Source: Acidobacteriales bacterium 59-55 (lineage in GTDB: Bacteria > Acidobacteriota > Terriglobia > Terriglobales > Acidobacteriaceae). Taken from it: a stretch of DNA of 64,000 nt. The position numbers and the translations under genes were made by a program. This document shows positions 21,634-32,640 of the stretch, piece after piece. Every line of letters starts with the position of its first letter. The stretch's first letter is position 1. Under the pieces are notes generated by a model that saw only the letters and a program-made list of their open reading frames with translations, ran no database searches and was not told where the DNA came from. The stretch is taken from NCBI GenBank assembly GCA_001897435.1, contig MKSV01000009.1:62001-126000 (forward strand), read 5' to 3'.

Positions 21634-21816
21634 GTGAATTCGTCGATCGTTTTGATCTGTGCGGTGTTGGCATCGCTGGCTGTCGGTGTCCTGTCGGCAT
21701 ATGGAATCTGTATTGCAATGTTTAATGTATTTCGCATTCACGCCCGCCAGGTGGCGGTGAAGTCTGCGAAGTCGGCGCGTGGAGTGGTGGCTCCAACGCA
21801 TGTGGCTCAGAGCTAG
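21634..21816 (+). CDS. Small single-pass membrane protein (hypothetical)
   Basis: 60 residues from GTG 21634, chosen because AGGGG lies about 7 bases upstream and the longer frame has no better start. One long membrane helix (SSIVLICAVLASLAVGVLSAYGICIAMFNVF) is followed by a basic tail (RIHARQVAVKSAKSAR). It resembles small conserved membrane proteins of unknown function. It is divergent from uvrA. A palindromic repeat lies just downstream. Confidence 0.6.
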   Translation: MNSSIVLICAVLASLAVGVLSAYGICIAMFNVFRIHARQVAVKSAKSARGVVAPTHVAQS

Positions 21817-21866
21817 GCCTCAAACGCCCCCCAATCGCGTTATCTCGATCCACCCCCGACCCAAAC

Positions 21867-21929
21867 CCACGTCATCTCGACCGGAGGCGGCGCTTTTGCC
21901 GCCGCAGTGGAGAGACCCCTGTATTTCGT
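21867..21929 (+). repeat. Dispersed palindromic repeat, family A (copy 1)
   Basis: Begins CACGTCATCTCGACC and ends GTGGAGAGACCCCTGTATTT, with a central GC-rich palindrome (GGCGGC...GCCGCC). Other copies are at 25671-25738 and, inverted, at 59461-59510. The ends are conserved and the centre varies while staying palindromic, as in REP-like elements. Confidence 0.8.
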
Positions 21930-22008
21930 CGTCGCCTGTTCTACCCTCCTCTTTATAGGAACGAAGAACCCCCTGCACCTGAACCCAGAAGCTCTCTGCA
22001 AAGAGCCG

Positions 22009-22653
22009 CTACTGCTGCTGTTGCTGTTGTTGCTGCTGGCGAATGCGCTGCAACTGCTCGAAGATCTGCTGCGGCGTCTTGACGGCGTTGGGAGACTCCG
22101 GTGTTCCAGGCCGTGTCCCGCCTGCATTACCCTCTGCATTGGCCGCGGGCGCGGCAGGATGAGGGGGCGGAACCGGATACTCCGGGCGCGCCGGCGGCGG
22201 AGGAGCGTATTGAGCCGCTTCACGTTCGGCGCGGGCAGCGGCGTTGGGGTCCGGCGGTGTAGGTCCGCCGTTGCGCGGGGTCAGGATGAGTTCAGCCGGG
22301 GTCGCACTGGTGGCCTGTACAAGAAGGACATTGCTGCCGGTGCCGTCCAGCAGGGCGTCGATGATCTTTGAGGGAACATCGGGACCGTATTGGCCGAAGA
22401 CGCGCTCGTCGACGACAGCTCCTGTAATCTTCATCCCGGTTTTGCCGGCGATCTCCTCAAGAATCTGGTTGAGGCTGGAGTTGTTGGCCGAGACCGTGAG
22501 CTTGCCCGCGGTGTAGGTGACCTCGGCGCGATGCGACTGTTGCCGCGAGGTCTCCGTCTGCGGGCCCTGCGCGGTCGCAGAGGCAGAGAACGCGATGCCG
22601 AGGCCGAAGACTGCGGCAAGAGCGACGAACCGGATTTTCGCGGACTGGCTCAT
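22009..22653 (-). CDS. Secreted STN-like domain protein with C-terminal polyglutamine
   Basis: 214 residues. A signal peptide (FVALAAVFGLGIAFSASATAQ) precedes a domain with VTYTAGKLTVSANNSSLNQILEEIAGKTGMKITG, which matches the short secretin/TonB N-terminal (STN) fold. A long Pro/Ala/Asn-rich disordered region follows, then QQIFEQLQRIR and nine consecutive glutamines at the C-terminus, encoded by CAG/CAA. It is probably periplasmic. The start ATG lies in a 14-bp tandem repeat that creates two further upstream ATGs out of frame. No partner genes are evident. Confidence 0.72.
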   Translation of the reverse strand: MSQSAKIRFVALAAVFGLGIAFSASATAQGPQTETSRQQSHRAEVTYTAGKLTVSANNSSLNQILEEIAGKTGMKITGAVVDERVFGQYGPDVPSKIIDALLDGTGSNVLLVQATSATPAELILTPRNGGPTPPDPNAAARAEREAAQYAPPPPARPEYPVPPPHPAAPAANAEGNAGGTRPGTPESPNAVKTPQQIFEQLQRIRQQQQQQQQQ

Positions 22654-22684
22654 CTTGACTGGCTCATCTTGACTGGCTCATCTG
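22643..22684. repeat. 14-bp tandem repeat, three copies, over a start codon
   Basis: GACTGGCTCATCTT at 22643-22656 and 22657-22670, then the same with a final G at 22671-22684. Read on the minus strand, each copy supplies ATGAGCCAGTC. The first two ATGs (22681, 22667) give MSQSR and then a TGA overlapping the next ATG; the third (22653) opens the STN-like gene. Confidence 0.9.
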
Positions 22685-22873
22685 ATTGGTAGGACGCGCC
22701 GAGGTGGCGGAAGTTGCTTCCGCGACGGCAATCGTCGCCGGCAATAAGTGTATAAGTCTATCGTGCTGCAACGCTTTCCGTCGCGGCGGTCACTCGGCCC
22801 GGACCGGTTGTACTAGACTGTCAGAGACATTCGCGGGGCCTTCCCTGCTGTCGATGAGGCGCGGAAGGGCTAT

Positions 22874-23905
22874 ATGGTGGACGGAATGATGAGACTGAGG
22901 ATTGCGTTGCTGATGGCAGGGCTGCTTTTATCGGGAGCGGCCATGGCCGAGGTCTGCACAACGCAGTCGCAGATGACCCCGGCAGACCGCGACGGGCTGG
23001 CGGCCTCGGCACGCGATCTGGCGGCGAAGGTGCAGGCCGGCGATGTAAGCGGTCTTCAGGCGGCGACGGCAGCCGAGTATGCCAATTCCTTCAGCGGAAT
23101 CGGGAATGTCGTGGCGTCGACGGCCGCGAAGACGAAGGGCGGCACGCCGGTAGTGGAGCAGGTCTACCTGTTGGACGGCACCTCGCTCAAGAAGAACGCG
23201 GACGGCTCGATGCCGGAGGCGCAGTTCTTCTGCTCGCTGAACAAGTCGGTGGCCGAGGTGGATTTTCTGATTCCCGGGCTGCTGCCGGGACGCTATGGCT
23301 TTGCGATGGTGGACGTGAAGGGCACAGAATCTCCGTGGCGGCTATCTTTTCTGCTGCGGCAGAACTCCTCCCAGGGCCGGTGGGAGTTGGCGGGTTTCTA
23401 TCCCAAGGCGCTGACGGCGGCGGGCCACGATGGGCTCTGGTACTGGACCGAGGCGCGTGCCATGGCCAAACGCAAGGAACAATGGAATGCCTGGCTCTAC
23501 TATCTTCAGGCGGAAGACCTGCTGCGGCCCGTCGGCTTTATCCAGAGCAGCCATCTGCAGAAGTTGAAGGAAGAGCAGGCCGCCGCCGCGCCGCCGGCGT
23601 TATCGGATGGCATCCGGGCCGACGCTCCGCTGGTGGTCAAGTCCGCGGACGGAACGGAGTTTCGCTTCGTCGGGCTTGGTGTCGATGATTCGCTGGGCGC
23701 GGACAAGATTGATGTCACGGCGCATCTGAAGGTCGATCAGCTTGGAGATGCGACTGTCGCGAAGAAGCGCAACAGCGATGCGGCACGCGCGCTTCTGGCC
23801 GCGTATCCGGAGTTGCGGAAGGCGTTTCATGGCGTATGGATCATCACTAATGCGGCAGGGCAAAATCCGTATGCGACGGAAGAGGCGATGAACGAGATTC
23901 ACTAA
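22874..23905 (+). CDS. Secreted hypothetical protein
   Basis: 343 residues. The ATG at 22874 has GGAAGGG just upstream. A signal peptide (LRIALLMAGLLLSGAAMAEV) precedes a mature domain with no recognised motif. The first half (LAAKVQAGDVSGLQAATAAEYANSFSGI) is helical. The middle contains SFLLRQNSSQGRWELAGFYPKALTAAGHDGLWYW. The C-terminal part is beta-rich (FRFVGLGVDDSLGADKIDVTAHL). It looks like a conserved acidobacterial periplasmic protein. The function is not recognised and it stands alone, 98 bases before the nitroreductase. Confidence 0.7.
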   Translation: MVDGMMRLRIALLMAGLLLSGAAMAEVCTTQSQMTPADRDGLAASARDLAAKVQAGDVSGLQAATAAEYANSFSGIGNVVASTAAKTKGGTPVVEQVYLLDGTSLKKNADGSMPEAQFFCSLNKSVAEVDFLIPGLLPGRYGFAMVDVKGTESPWRLSFLLRQNSSQGRWELAGFYPKALTAAGHDGLWYWTEARAMAKRKEQWNAWLYYLQAEDLLRPVGFIQSSHLQKLKEEQAAAAPPALSDGIRADAPLVVKSADGTEFRFVGLGVDDSLGADKIDVTAHLKVDQLGDATVAKKRNSDAARALLAAYPELRKAFHGVWIITNAAGQNPYATEEAMNEIH

Positions 23906-24003
23906 TTGTTGGATTTTTAGGCATGGCAACCTGATTTTGAACGAGCTTTCCGCTGTGGCATGGTTGAATTGGCATCCTACGGATGGAGACAAGAAAGAGA
24001 AGG

Positions 24004-24648
24004 ATGGCAGAGATCAAGACATTGAGTGAGGCGATCGAGGGCAGGCGGGCAACGCCCAGCTTCGATAGCGAGCCGATTCCGCCGGAGGACCTGCAGCAGA
24101 TCCTCGACGCCGGGCTGCACGCGCCCAGCGGATTCAACATGCAGCCGTGGCGGTTCATCGTGGTGCAATCGCCGGAGCAGAAGAAGCGGCTGCGAGCGGC
24201 CAGCTTCAACCAGGGCAAGGTCGAGGAGGCCTCTGCCGTGATCGTGGCCTGCGGCGACGCGGATGGCTGGCGCAAAGATCTCGACCTGGTATTGCAGCTT
24301 GGACGCGAGGGCGGAATGCCCGAGAGCTATGCGGTGCAGGCGCAGAGCAGCGTCTTCAACTATCTGTCGAGTTTCAGCAGCGACCAGATGCACGGCTGGC
24401 TGAACAAGATGGTAATGATCGCCTTCACCCACATGCTGCTGATGGCCGAGGTGATGGGATACGACACCGCCCCCATGGAAGGGTTCGAGCAGGAGAAGGT
24501 GCATGAGGTACTGCGCCTGCCGCTGAGCTATTGGGTGGTGGCTCTGCTTGGGATCGGTCACCTGAAGGGGCCTGACAAGTTCAACGGCGGCCGTTTCGAC
24601 ATGGGCCATACCGTATTCGGCGAAGAGTTCGGCAAGCCGCTGAAGTGA
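24004..24648 (+). CDS. Nitroreductase family FMN oxidoreductase
   Basis: 214 residues from ATG 24004; an upstream in-frame ATG at 23983 adds only METRKRR. The N-terminal motif EGRRATPSFDSEPIPPEDLQQILDAGLHAPSGFNMQPWRFIVV is diagnostic: the Arg cluster and SGFNMQPW bind FMN phosphate and isoalloxazine. The last part has LGIGHL. The family reduces nitroaromatics, quinones or flavins with NAD(P)H. It is followed 22 bases later by an alpha/beta hydrolase, so the pair may share a promoter. Confidence 0.88.
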   Translation: MAEIKTLSEAIEGRRATPSFDSEPIPPEDLQQILDAGLHAPSGFNMQPWRFIVVQSPEQKKRLRAASFNQGKVEEASAVIVACGDADGWRKDLDLVLQLGREGGMPESYAVQAQSSVFNYLSSFSSDQMHGWLNKMVMIAFTHMLLMAEVMGYDTAPMEGFEQEKVHEVLRLPLSYWVVALLGIGHLKGPDKFNGGRFDMGHTVFGEEFGKPLK

Positions 24649-24670
24649 CCGGCAAGGGAGCGACAGGACG

Positions 24671-25627
24671 ATGAGGCGTGTACTTCGAGCTGGTATCGTT
24701 CTGCTGCTGCTGATCTTCGCTGCGGGGATCGTTGTTTACTTCTATCCGGTTCAGTTGGCGGAGCAGGGAGTTCGTCTTCACCTGTGGCGTTCCGGCGTAG
24801 AGAGCAAATATATCGACGCCGGCGGCTATCGGATGCACTACTTCGAGGCGTCCCCAAAAGGCGCGGAGGGAACGCCGCTGCTGCTGGTGCATGGGCTGGG
24901 TGCGCGCGGCGAGGACTGGGCCGCGATGATTCCCCCCTTGGCCGCCGCGGGCTTCCATGTCTATGCGCCGGATCTGCTGGGATATGGGCGCTCAGCGCGT
25001 CCCGACGTGAGCTACTCGATCTCGATGGAGGAGACGGCCGTCGTACAGTTCATGCAGGCGGTCCACCTGAAGCGGGCGGATGTGGGCGGCTGGTCGATGG
25101 GCGGCTGGATTGTGTTGAAGCTGGCGCTCGATCATCCCGCGCTGGTCAACCGCCTGGTCGTCTACGACAGCGCCGGCATCTACTTTCCCGCGACGTTCGG
25201 CCCGGAATTGTTTACCCCGACCGATACTGCCGGCGTGAGGCGTCTGCTGGCAATGCTCACCCCGCATCCGCAGCCGATGCCGGACTTCATGGCCCGGGCC
25301 GCGCTGCGGAAGCTCAAGAAGAATGCCTGGGTCATTCGCCGCAGCATGGCGGCGATGACGGACGGGAGAGATCTGCTGGACTTTCGGTTGGACAACATGC
25401 AGCCGCCTACGCTGATTGTCTGGGGAGCGCAGGACGAACTGATTCCGCTGAGTGTAGGCGAGACGATGCATCGCGATATCCCGCACTCAGTATTGAATGT
25501 GATGGAGGGCTGCGGGCATCTCGCTCCGGCCACGTGCTCGAAGCCGGTCGTGCGGGGTACGGTCGATTTTCTAAGGGCAGAGCCGCCGATGCAGGGCGGG
25601 GAAAAGATCTTTCCCGACGAGTCTTAG
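24671..25627 (+). CDS. Membrane-anchored alpha/beta hydrolase
   Basis: 318 residues. The N-terminal helix (VLRAGIVLLLLIFAAGIVVYFY) is a signal anchor. The hydrolase core is complete: oxyanion region LVHGLGARGEDW, nucleophile elbow GGWSMGGWI (Ser), acid IVWGAQDELIPL (Asp) and base EGCGHLAP (His). The substrate is unknown; esterase or dehalogenase-like activities are possible. It lies downstream of the nitroreductase and ends at a family A repeat. Confidence 0.88.
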   Translation: MRRVLRAGIVLLLLIFAAGIVVYFYPVQLAEQGVRLHLWRSGVESKYIDAGGYRMHYFEASPKGAEGTPLLLVHGLGARGEDWAAMIPPLAAAGFHVYAPDLLGYGRSARPDVSYSISMEETAVVQFMQAVHLKRADVGGWSMGGWIVLKLALDHPALVNRLVVYDSAGIYFPATFGPELFTPTDTAGVRRLLAMLTPHPQPMPDFMARAALRKLKKNAWVIRRSMAAMTDGRDLLDFRLDNMQPPTLIVWGAQDELIPLSVGETMHRDIPHSVLNVMEGCGHLAPATCSKPVVRGTVDFLRAEPPMQGGEKIFPDES

Positions 25628-25670
25628 AATCGGTTCGGAAACGATGAAAATCTTTCTGTCCGACTCAAAC

Positions 25671-25738
25671 AAACGTCATCTCGACCGAAGCCGCGCGGCC
25701 TTATCGCGTGGCGCAGTGGAGAGACCCCTGTATCTCGC
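25671..25738 (+). repeat. Dispersed palindromic repeat, family A (copy 2)
   Basis: Starts AACGTCATCTCGACCG and ends GCAGTGGAGAGACCCCTGTA. The centre GCCGCGCGGCC...GCGTGGC is palindromic. Same orientation as the copy at 21867. It lies between the hydrolase stop and the convergent ubiX stop. Confidence 0.8.
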
Positions 25739-25777
25739 CTTTACCCTCGTCATGTTTTGAAATTTTCTTCAGGGACT

Positions 25778-26377
25778 TCAGTCAGGCTGCCACTGGTAGG
25801 CGCCGGGCTGGGGCAATCCGATGTGCGCGAGCACGCGATCGACGAACTGGCGGGCCATCTCGGCGGTACTCTGCGGCCGGTTGTAGAGCGTAGGAATGAC
25901 CGGGAAGATCACCGCTCCGGCGTCCGAGGCAAGCTGCATGTTGCGCAGGTGGACGCGGTTGAAGGGCGTCTCGCGGACGCAGAGCAGCAGCGGGCGGCGC
26001 TCCTTGAGGCAGACGTCGGCGGCGCGCTGGATGAGGTTCGCGGCAAGGCCGTTGGCGATGGCGGCGAGCGTCCCCATGGAGCAGGGCAGGACGATCATGG
26101 CGTCGGCAGGGTAGCTGCCGCTGGCGATGTTGGCGCCGATGTCGGTCTCGGGGTGCTGCTGCACCTTCGCGTTCGGCGCACCGATAAGTTTTTCCACAAG
26201 GTTGTTGCGGCCGCTTAGCTGCATCTCTTCGGCGAAGACGCGCAGGGCGCTGTCGGAGACAACGAGGTTGACCTTCGCCACGCGGGAGTCGGCTGCAAGG
26301 GAGCGGAGAATCTCGGCGGCATAGATGGAGCCGCTGGCTCCGGTAACGGCGAGCGTGATGTTGCGGGCTTCGGGCAC
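25778..26377 (-). CDS. ubiX: Flavin prenyltransferase UbiX
   Basis: 199 residues from GTG 26377, because the homologous part begins at ITLAVTGASGS; the longer upstream frame has no family similarity and crosses a repeat. UbiX attaches a dimethylallyl group to FMN, making the prenylated flavin used by UbiD decarboxylases in quinone synthesis or aromatic degradation. Motifs: TGASGSIYA (phosphate binding), LPCSMGTLAAIANGLAANLIQRAADVCLKERRPLLLCVRETP and NMQLASDAG. No ubiD is visible in the window. Confidence 0.95.
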   Translation of the reverse strand: MPEARNITLAVTGASGSIYAAEILRSLAADSRVAKVNLVVSDSALRVFAEEMQLSGRNNLVEKLIGAPNAKVQQHPETDIGANIASGSYPADAMIVLPCSMGTLAAIANGLAANLIQRAADVCLKERRPLLLCVRETPFNRVHLRNMQLASDAGAVIFPVIPTLYNRPQSTAEMARQFVDRVLAHIGLPQPGAYQWQPD

Positions 26378-26410
26378 GGTTTGATTATCGCCTATAGAAA
26401 GATAAGAGGG

Positions 26411-26437
26411 CCCTCCGCTTCGCGAAGGATGACAAAC
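26411..26437 (+). repeat. Family B palindromic repeat (partial copy)
   Basis: CCTCCGCTTCGCGAAGGATGACAAAC matches the 3' half of the family B element (palindrome followed by GGAATGACAAAC). It lies in the gap between ubiX and the ykgJ-like gene. Confidence 0.65.
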
Positions 26438-26454
26438 TCTTTTGGGGAAAGCGG

Positions 26455-27048
26455 TTACACGCCTCGAAGCGCGTAGGCGATCAGGGTCTGGCCGCGGAGT
26501 CCGTGCGCGGCATTGAAGGCTTCGTTGCTGGTCTCTTCCTCGGCGGGAATGGCTGGGTCGAGTTCGCAGGCGGCGATCTCTTCGGTGCTCGCGTGGATGA
26601 AGCAAAGCTCGCAGGTGGCAAGGTTTCCTTCTTCGGTGCGCATGGGCGGCCCGAACGTCCGGCAGAGGATGGGGCGATGCTCGTAGAGGTCGCAGGTGCC
26701 GTGTTCAAGGTCGAGCACAGGGCACGGCTCGTCGTTGGCGAACTCTTCGAAGAGGATCGCGGCTTCATGGTCCTCATTGAGAATCCCGGTGGCGAGGTCG
26801 CCGGGAAACCAGGGGCCGAGGCGTGTAAGCGAGTCTGCCACACGGGCGCGGATGCGGGCTGCGCGTTCGGGGTCAGTTTGGGTGAGAGCTTCAAGGCCTT
26901 CGCGGAGACGCGCGCCGTCTTCGTGCGCGATGGGAAAGACGCCGACACAGCATTGCGAGCAGCCGGGCCTGCAAACGAGATGTGCGCCGCCGCGACGGTA
27001 AGCGTCGGCTACTGCGGCATCTACGATCTGGATGAGAGATTGGCCCAT
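26455..27048 (-). CDS. YkgJ family cysteine-cluster protein
   Basis: 197 residues. The defining CxxxCxxCC cluster is CRPGCSQCCVG (about residues 26-36). Further conserved cysteines follow in CPVLDLEHGTCDLYEHRPILCRTFGPP and CELCF. The pattern predicts a zinc or iron-sulfur cluster; members are annotated as putative Fe-S oxidoreductase or zinc/iron-chelating proteins with no settled function. The ATG overlaps the edge of a family B repeat, and the sequence before it (CAAACAAAA) carries no SD, so a repeat may have replaced the original leader. Confidence 0.88.
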   Translation of the reverse strand: MGQSLIQIVDAAVADAYRRGGAHLVCRPGCSQCCVGVFPIAHEDGARLREGLEALTQTDPERAARIRARVADSLTRLGPWFPGDLATGILNEDHEAAILFEEFANDEPCPVLDLEHGTCDLYEHRPILCRTFGPPMRTEEGNLATCELCFIHASTEEIAACELDPAIPAEEETSNEAFNAAHGLRGQTLIAYALRGV

Positions 27049-27073
27049 TTTTGTTTGTCATCCCGTAGCCTTT

Positions 27074-27113
27074 TTGTTTGTCATTCCGCAGCGAAGCGAA
27101 GGAATCTGCGGTT
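27074..27113 (-). repeat. Family B repeat, left inverted copy framing the GIY-YIG gene
   Basis: Its reverse complement starts AACCGCAGATTCCTTCGC and ends GCGGAATGACAAACAA. It differs from the right copy (27454-27493) at only 2 of 40 positions. The 14-base TTTTTGTTTGTCAT end is also duplicated at 27048-27061. Confidence 0.92.
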
Positions 27114-27126
27114 CCAAAGTTGACAA

Positions 27127-27420
27127 TTACCAGTCTGCGGCGAGGTCTTGCCATGTTGGGTTTGAGGCTTCGATGAGGGCCAGCTTCTTGTTGCGGTTCC
27201 AGTCCTTCAGTTCTTTTTCGCGGGCGATGGCGTTAAGGACATAGGTGAAGTGCTCGCAGTAGACAAGGCGGTTGATGTTGTAGCGGGCAGTGTATGCGCC
27301 GGGGCGGCCTGCGCGGTGTTCGGAGACTCTGCGGGTGATGTTGTTGGTGAAGCCTACATAGAGATCATGGGAACGGCTGGCCATGATATAGACGTAGAAG
27401 TGATATTCATGCTGGGGCAT
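27127..27420 (-). CDS. Single-domain GIY-YIG endonuclease-like protein
   Basis: 97 residues from ATG 27420. The GIY-YIG fold is clear: YHFYVYIMASRSHDLYVGFTNNITRRVSEHR gives the tyrosines and the catalytic Arg, and GAYTARYNINRLVYCEHF and AIAREKELKDWNRNKKLALIE complete it with the conserved Glu. Proteins of this UPF0213/YhbQ-like size are common and poorly understood. The gene occupies almost exactly the space between two near-identical inverted 40-nt repeats (27074-27113 and 27454-27493). This suggests it is part of, or acts on, those repeats. Confidence 0.9.
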   Translation of the reverse strand: MPQHEYHFYVYIMASRSHDLYVGFTNNITRRVSEHRAGRPGAYTARYNINRLVYCEHFTYVLNAIAREKELKDWNRNKKLALIEASNPTWQDLAADW

Positions 27421-27453
27421 CGTGGGAAGGATACCGCGTTGGGGGAGAAGTGC

Positions 27454-27493
27454 AACCGCAGATTCCTCCGCTTTGCTGCGGAATGACAAACAA
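27454..27493 (+). repeat. Family B repeat, right inverted copy framing the GIY-YIG gene
   Basis: Starts AACCGCAGATTCCTCCGC and ends GCGGAATGACAAACAA. Inverted relative to 27074-27113 with 38 of 40 identities. The inner part folds into a hairpin (ATTCC...GGAAT). Confidence 0.92.
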
Positions 27494-27533
27494 AAAGGGT
27501 AAGCAACGGTGGGTACGAGGACAGGGGCGATGT

Positions 27534-28844
<1,311 letters not shown>

Positions 28845-28890
28845 AAAATTCCTTGAGTGTTTCCTCGGTTGCGTGGCCGGGTAGAGATTG

Positions 28891-28932
28891 AAACCGCAGA
28901 TTCATTTGCTGCGCTACAGAATGACAAAAAAG
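28891..28932 (+). repeat. Family B palindromic repeat
   Basis: AAACCGCAGATTCATTTGC then GCTACAGAATGACAAAAAAG. It has the same end motifs as the repeats framing the GIY-YIG gene, with a diverged centre. It lies in the purB-glutaredoxin gap. Confidence 0.75.
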
Positions 28933-28956
28933 AGGCGGAGCAACAAAACAAAGCGG

Positions 28957-29214
28957 TTACGAGTTGCTGACGCCGAACAGGGCTGACATCTCGGCGTGGA
29001 GGAAGCCGCGGCCGGGGCGATACGGCTGAATCCATTTGCCGTCGAGGACAAACTGCGGAATGGCGCGCTTGCCGACATTTGCAAGGACCTCATCGGCGGC
29101 GCCGGGGGTCTCCTCGATGTCGACTTCTTTGAAGGGGATGTTGTGTTTGGCGAGAAAGCGCTTGGCCTCGCGGCAGTCGCGGCACCATGAGGCCGAGTAG
29201 ACGGTCAGTTCCAT
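28957..29214 (-). CDS. Glutaredoxin family protein
   Basis: 85 residues with a thioredoxin fold: YSASWCRDCREAKRFLAKHNIPFKEVDIEE, where CRDC is the redox pair, then RAIPQFVLDGKWIQPY with the cis-proline before the substrate-binding strand. It resembles mycoredoxin or NrdH-like small redoxins rather than classical CPYC glutaredoxins. It probably reduces protein or low-molecular-weight disulfides in the cytoplasm. It stands between purB and an SDR gene on the same strand. Confidence 0.88.
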   Translation of the reverse strand: MELTVYSASWCRDCREAKRFLAKHNIPFKEVDIEETPGAADEVLANVGKRAIPQFVLDGKWIQPYRPGRGFLHAEMSALFGVSNS

Positions 29215-29257
29215 GGCTCTATTTTACCTTTTGCGGCCGCGGCGAGGCCTATTTGCG

Positions 29258-30031
29258 CTATTGCTCGTGGTAGTTGCGGATAAGGCCGCCGTCGGTGAAG
29301 TAGGTGGAACCGGTGACGTAGGCCCCGTCGTCGGAGGCGAGGAACAGGGCTACCGACGATACGTCGTCGACCGTGCCCATGCGCCCCAGCGGGATGTTGG
29401 CAAGCAGAGCGTTAAGCTGCTCCTTGTTATTGAGCAGGCTGGCGTTCATAGGCGTGCTGACCGCGCCGGGAGCGATGTTGTTGACGGTGATGCCGAGCGG
29501 CCCGAGTTCAACGGCCAGATTGCGCATCAACATGCGCATCGCGCCCTTGGCCGCGCAGTAGGAGGCGAAGTGCGGGAAGACCATGTCTTCATGGACGGAA
29601 CTGATATTGATGACGCGGCCGGGCTGTTTAGCGTCGCGCAGACGGCGCACAAAGGCCTGGGTGAGGAAGAAGGCGCCGCGCAGGTTGACGTTGAGGACGG
29701 CGTCGTAGTCCTTCTCGGTGACGTCCCAGAAGTCGGCGCCGATCTCGATGCCGGCATTGTTAACGAGGATGTCGCAGCGTCCGAACTGCTTGTACGCCTC
29801 TTCGATCAGGTTGTGCGTGTCGGCGGTTTTGGTGACGTCGCCCTGAACGGTGATGGCCTTTCCGCCCGCGGCTTCAGCCTTGGCTTTCGTCTCATCCGCG
29901 CCTTCGGGATGGTCGAGGTAATTGACGACGACGGTTGCGCCTTCGCCGGCGAAACGAATGGCGATGGCCTGCCCGATGCCTGAACCTGATCCGCTGATGA
30001 CGGCGACTTTGCCTGCGAGACGACCTGACAT
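29258..30031 (-). CDS. Short-chain dehydrogenase/reductase (glucose 1-dehydrogenase-like)
   Basis: 257 residues; GAGGAAGAG precedes the ATG. A classical SDR: the cofactor motif is SGSGSGIGQAIA, LVNNAG is the NNAG motif, and the catalytic Ser is in INISSVHE with YCAAKGA supplying Tyr and Lys. The C-terminal part reads PLGRMGTVDDVSSVALFLASDDGAYVTGSTYFTDGGL, as in glucose 1-dehydrogenase and FabG-type enzymes. Asn-Tyr-Leu-Asp after beta-2 (VVVNYLDHPE) suggests NADP(H) or NAD(H) use without a clear preference. The substrate is not determinable. Confidence 0.9.
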   Translation of the reverse strand: MSGRLAGKVAVISGSGSGIGQAIAIRFAGEGATVVVNYLDHPEGADETKAKAEAAGGKAITVQGDVTKTADTHNLIEEAYKQFGRCDILVNNAGIEIGADFWDVTEKDYDAVLNVNLRGAFFLTQAFVRRLRDAKQPGRVINISSVHEDMVFPHFASYCAAKGAMRMLMRNLAVELGPLGITVNNIAPGAVSTPMNASLLNNKEQLNALLANIPLGRMGTVDDVSSVALFLASDDGAYVTGSTYFTDGGLIRNYHEQ

Positions 30032-30059
30032 GATGTTCTCTTCCTCGATCTCTTGATTT

Positions 30060-32001
<1,942 letters not shown>

Positions 32002-32286
32002 TGTGTCGTTCCCCGGTAAAGTATATAAAGTCTTCCATTCAGGAGACTTAGGATAGACTGCTAGTCTTTTGTGCTGGAAAAAGGCTTCTATTCAGGGCCG
32101 GCTTGCCAAAATCTTCATTTTAAACAGGAGATCCTATCCATGACTGGCGTTTTTCTTTCTCTTATTTAAGTATAGCCGGGACAATATAACTAATCGGCAA
32201 TCAATATCTTACTTATTTTCAATTGATTACGTTACTTCTGGACTTGACGTGATTTCAAGAGGCGCGCTGGACTTTGATGACGATTC

Positions 32287-32520
32287 TCAAAAGGCGGAGC
32301 GCAGGGACCATGCAATGGCCATGCCGAAGAGAATGTAGGCCGCGCCGATGAACTTCCAGTTCGCGGGAGTGATCTGCTCGAACCACGAAGCGGCTTTTGC
32401 GAAGAGGCGGCGGCCGAGAAGCAGGCGATAGAAGGGCAGGACTCTGGCAGGGGCGGCGAGGTGGGCGGCTCCCAGCAGAATGTAAGCGGCGGCGAGGATG
32501 AGCAGGAAGAGAGGGATCAT
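32287..32520 (-). CDS. Small two-helix membrane protein (hypothetical)
   Basis: 77 residues. The helices are PLFLLILAAAYILLGAAHLAA and WKFIGAAYILFGMAIAWSL, joined by a basic loop (YRLLLGRRLFAKAASWFEQ). The two helices share an AAYIL pattern, suggesting internal duplication. No family is recognised. The 285 bases upstream of aguA beside it are AT-rich and contain only a possible 9-codon ORF. Confidence 0.6.
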   Translation of the reverse strand: MIPLFLLILAAAYILLGAAHLAAPARVLPFYRLLLGRRLFAKAASWFEQITPANWKFIGAAYILFGMAIAWSLRSAF

Positions 32521-32640
32521 TTTTACGACTCGGCAGTCCAGAGGTGAGCATACCTGAGGCGGCCGGGAGAGCGGCTGCTAGGATAGCTCCAGCAACGATT
32601 CTTCTCTCTTGCAATCCATAGGAAAGCTGCTCCTTAAAAC

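Noticed and set aside
26378..26605. Longer UbiX start
   Set aside because: The extra 76 residues lack UbiX similarity and cross a family B repeat.
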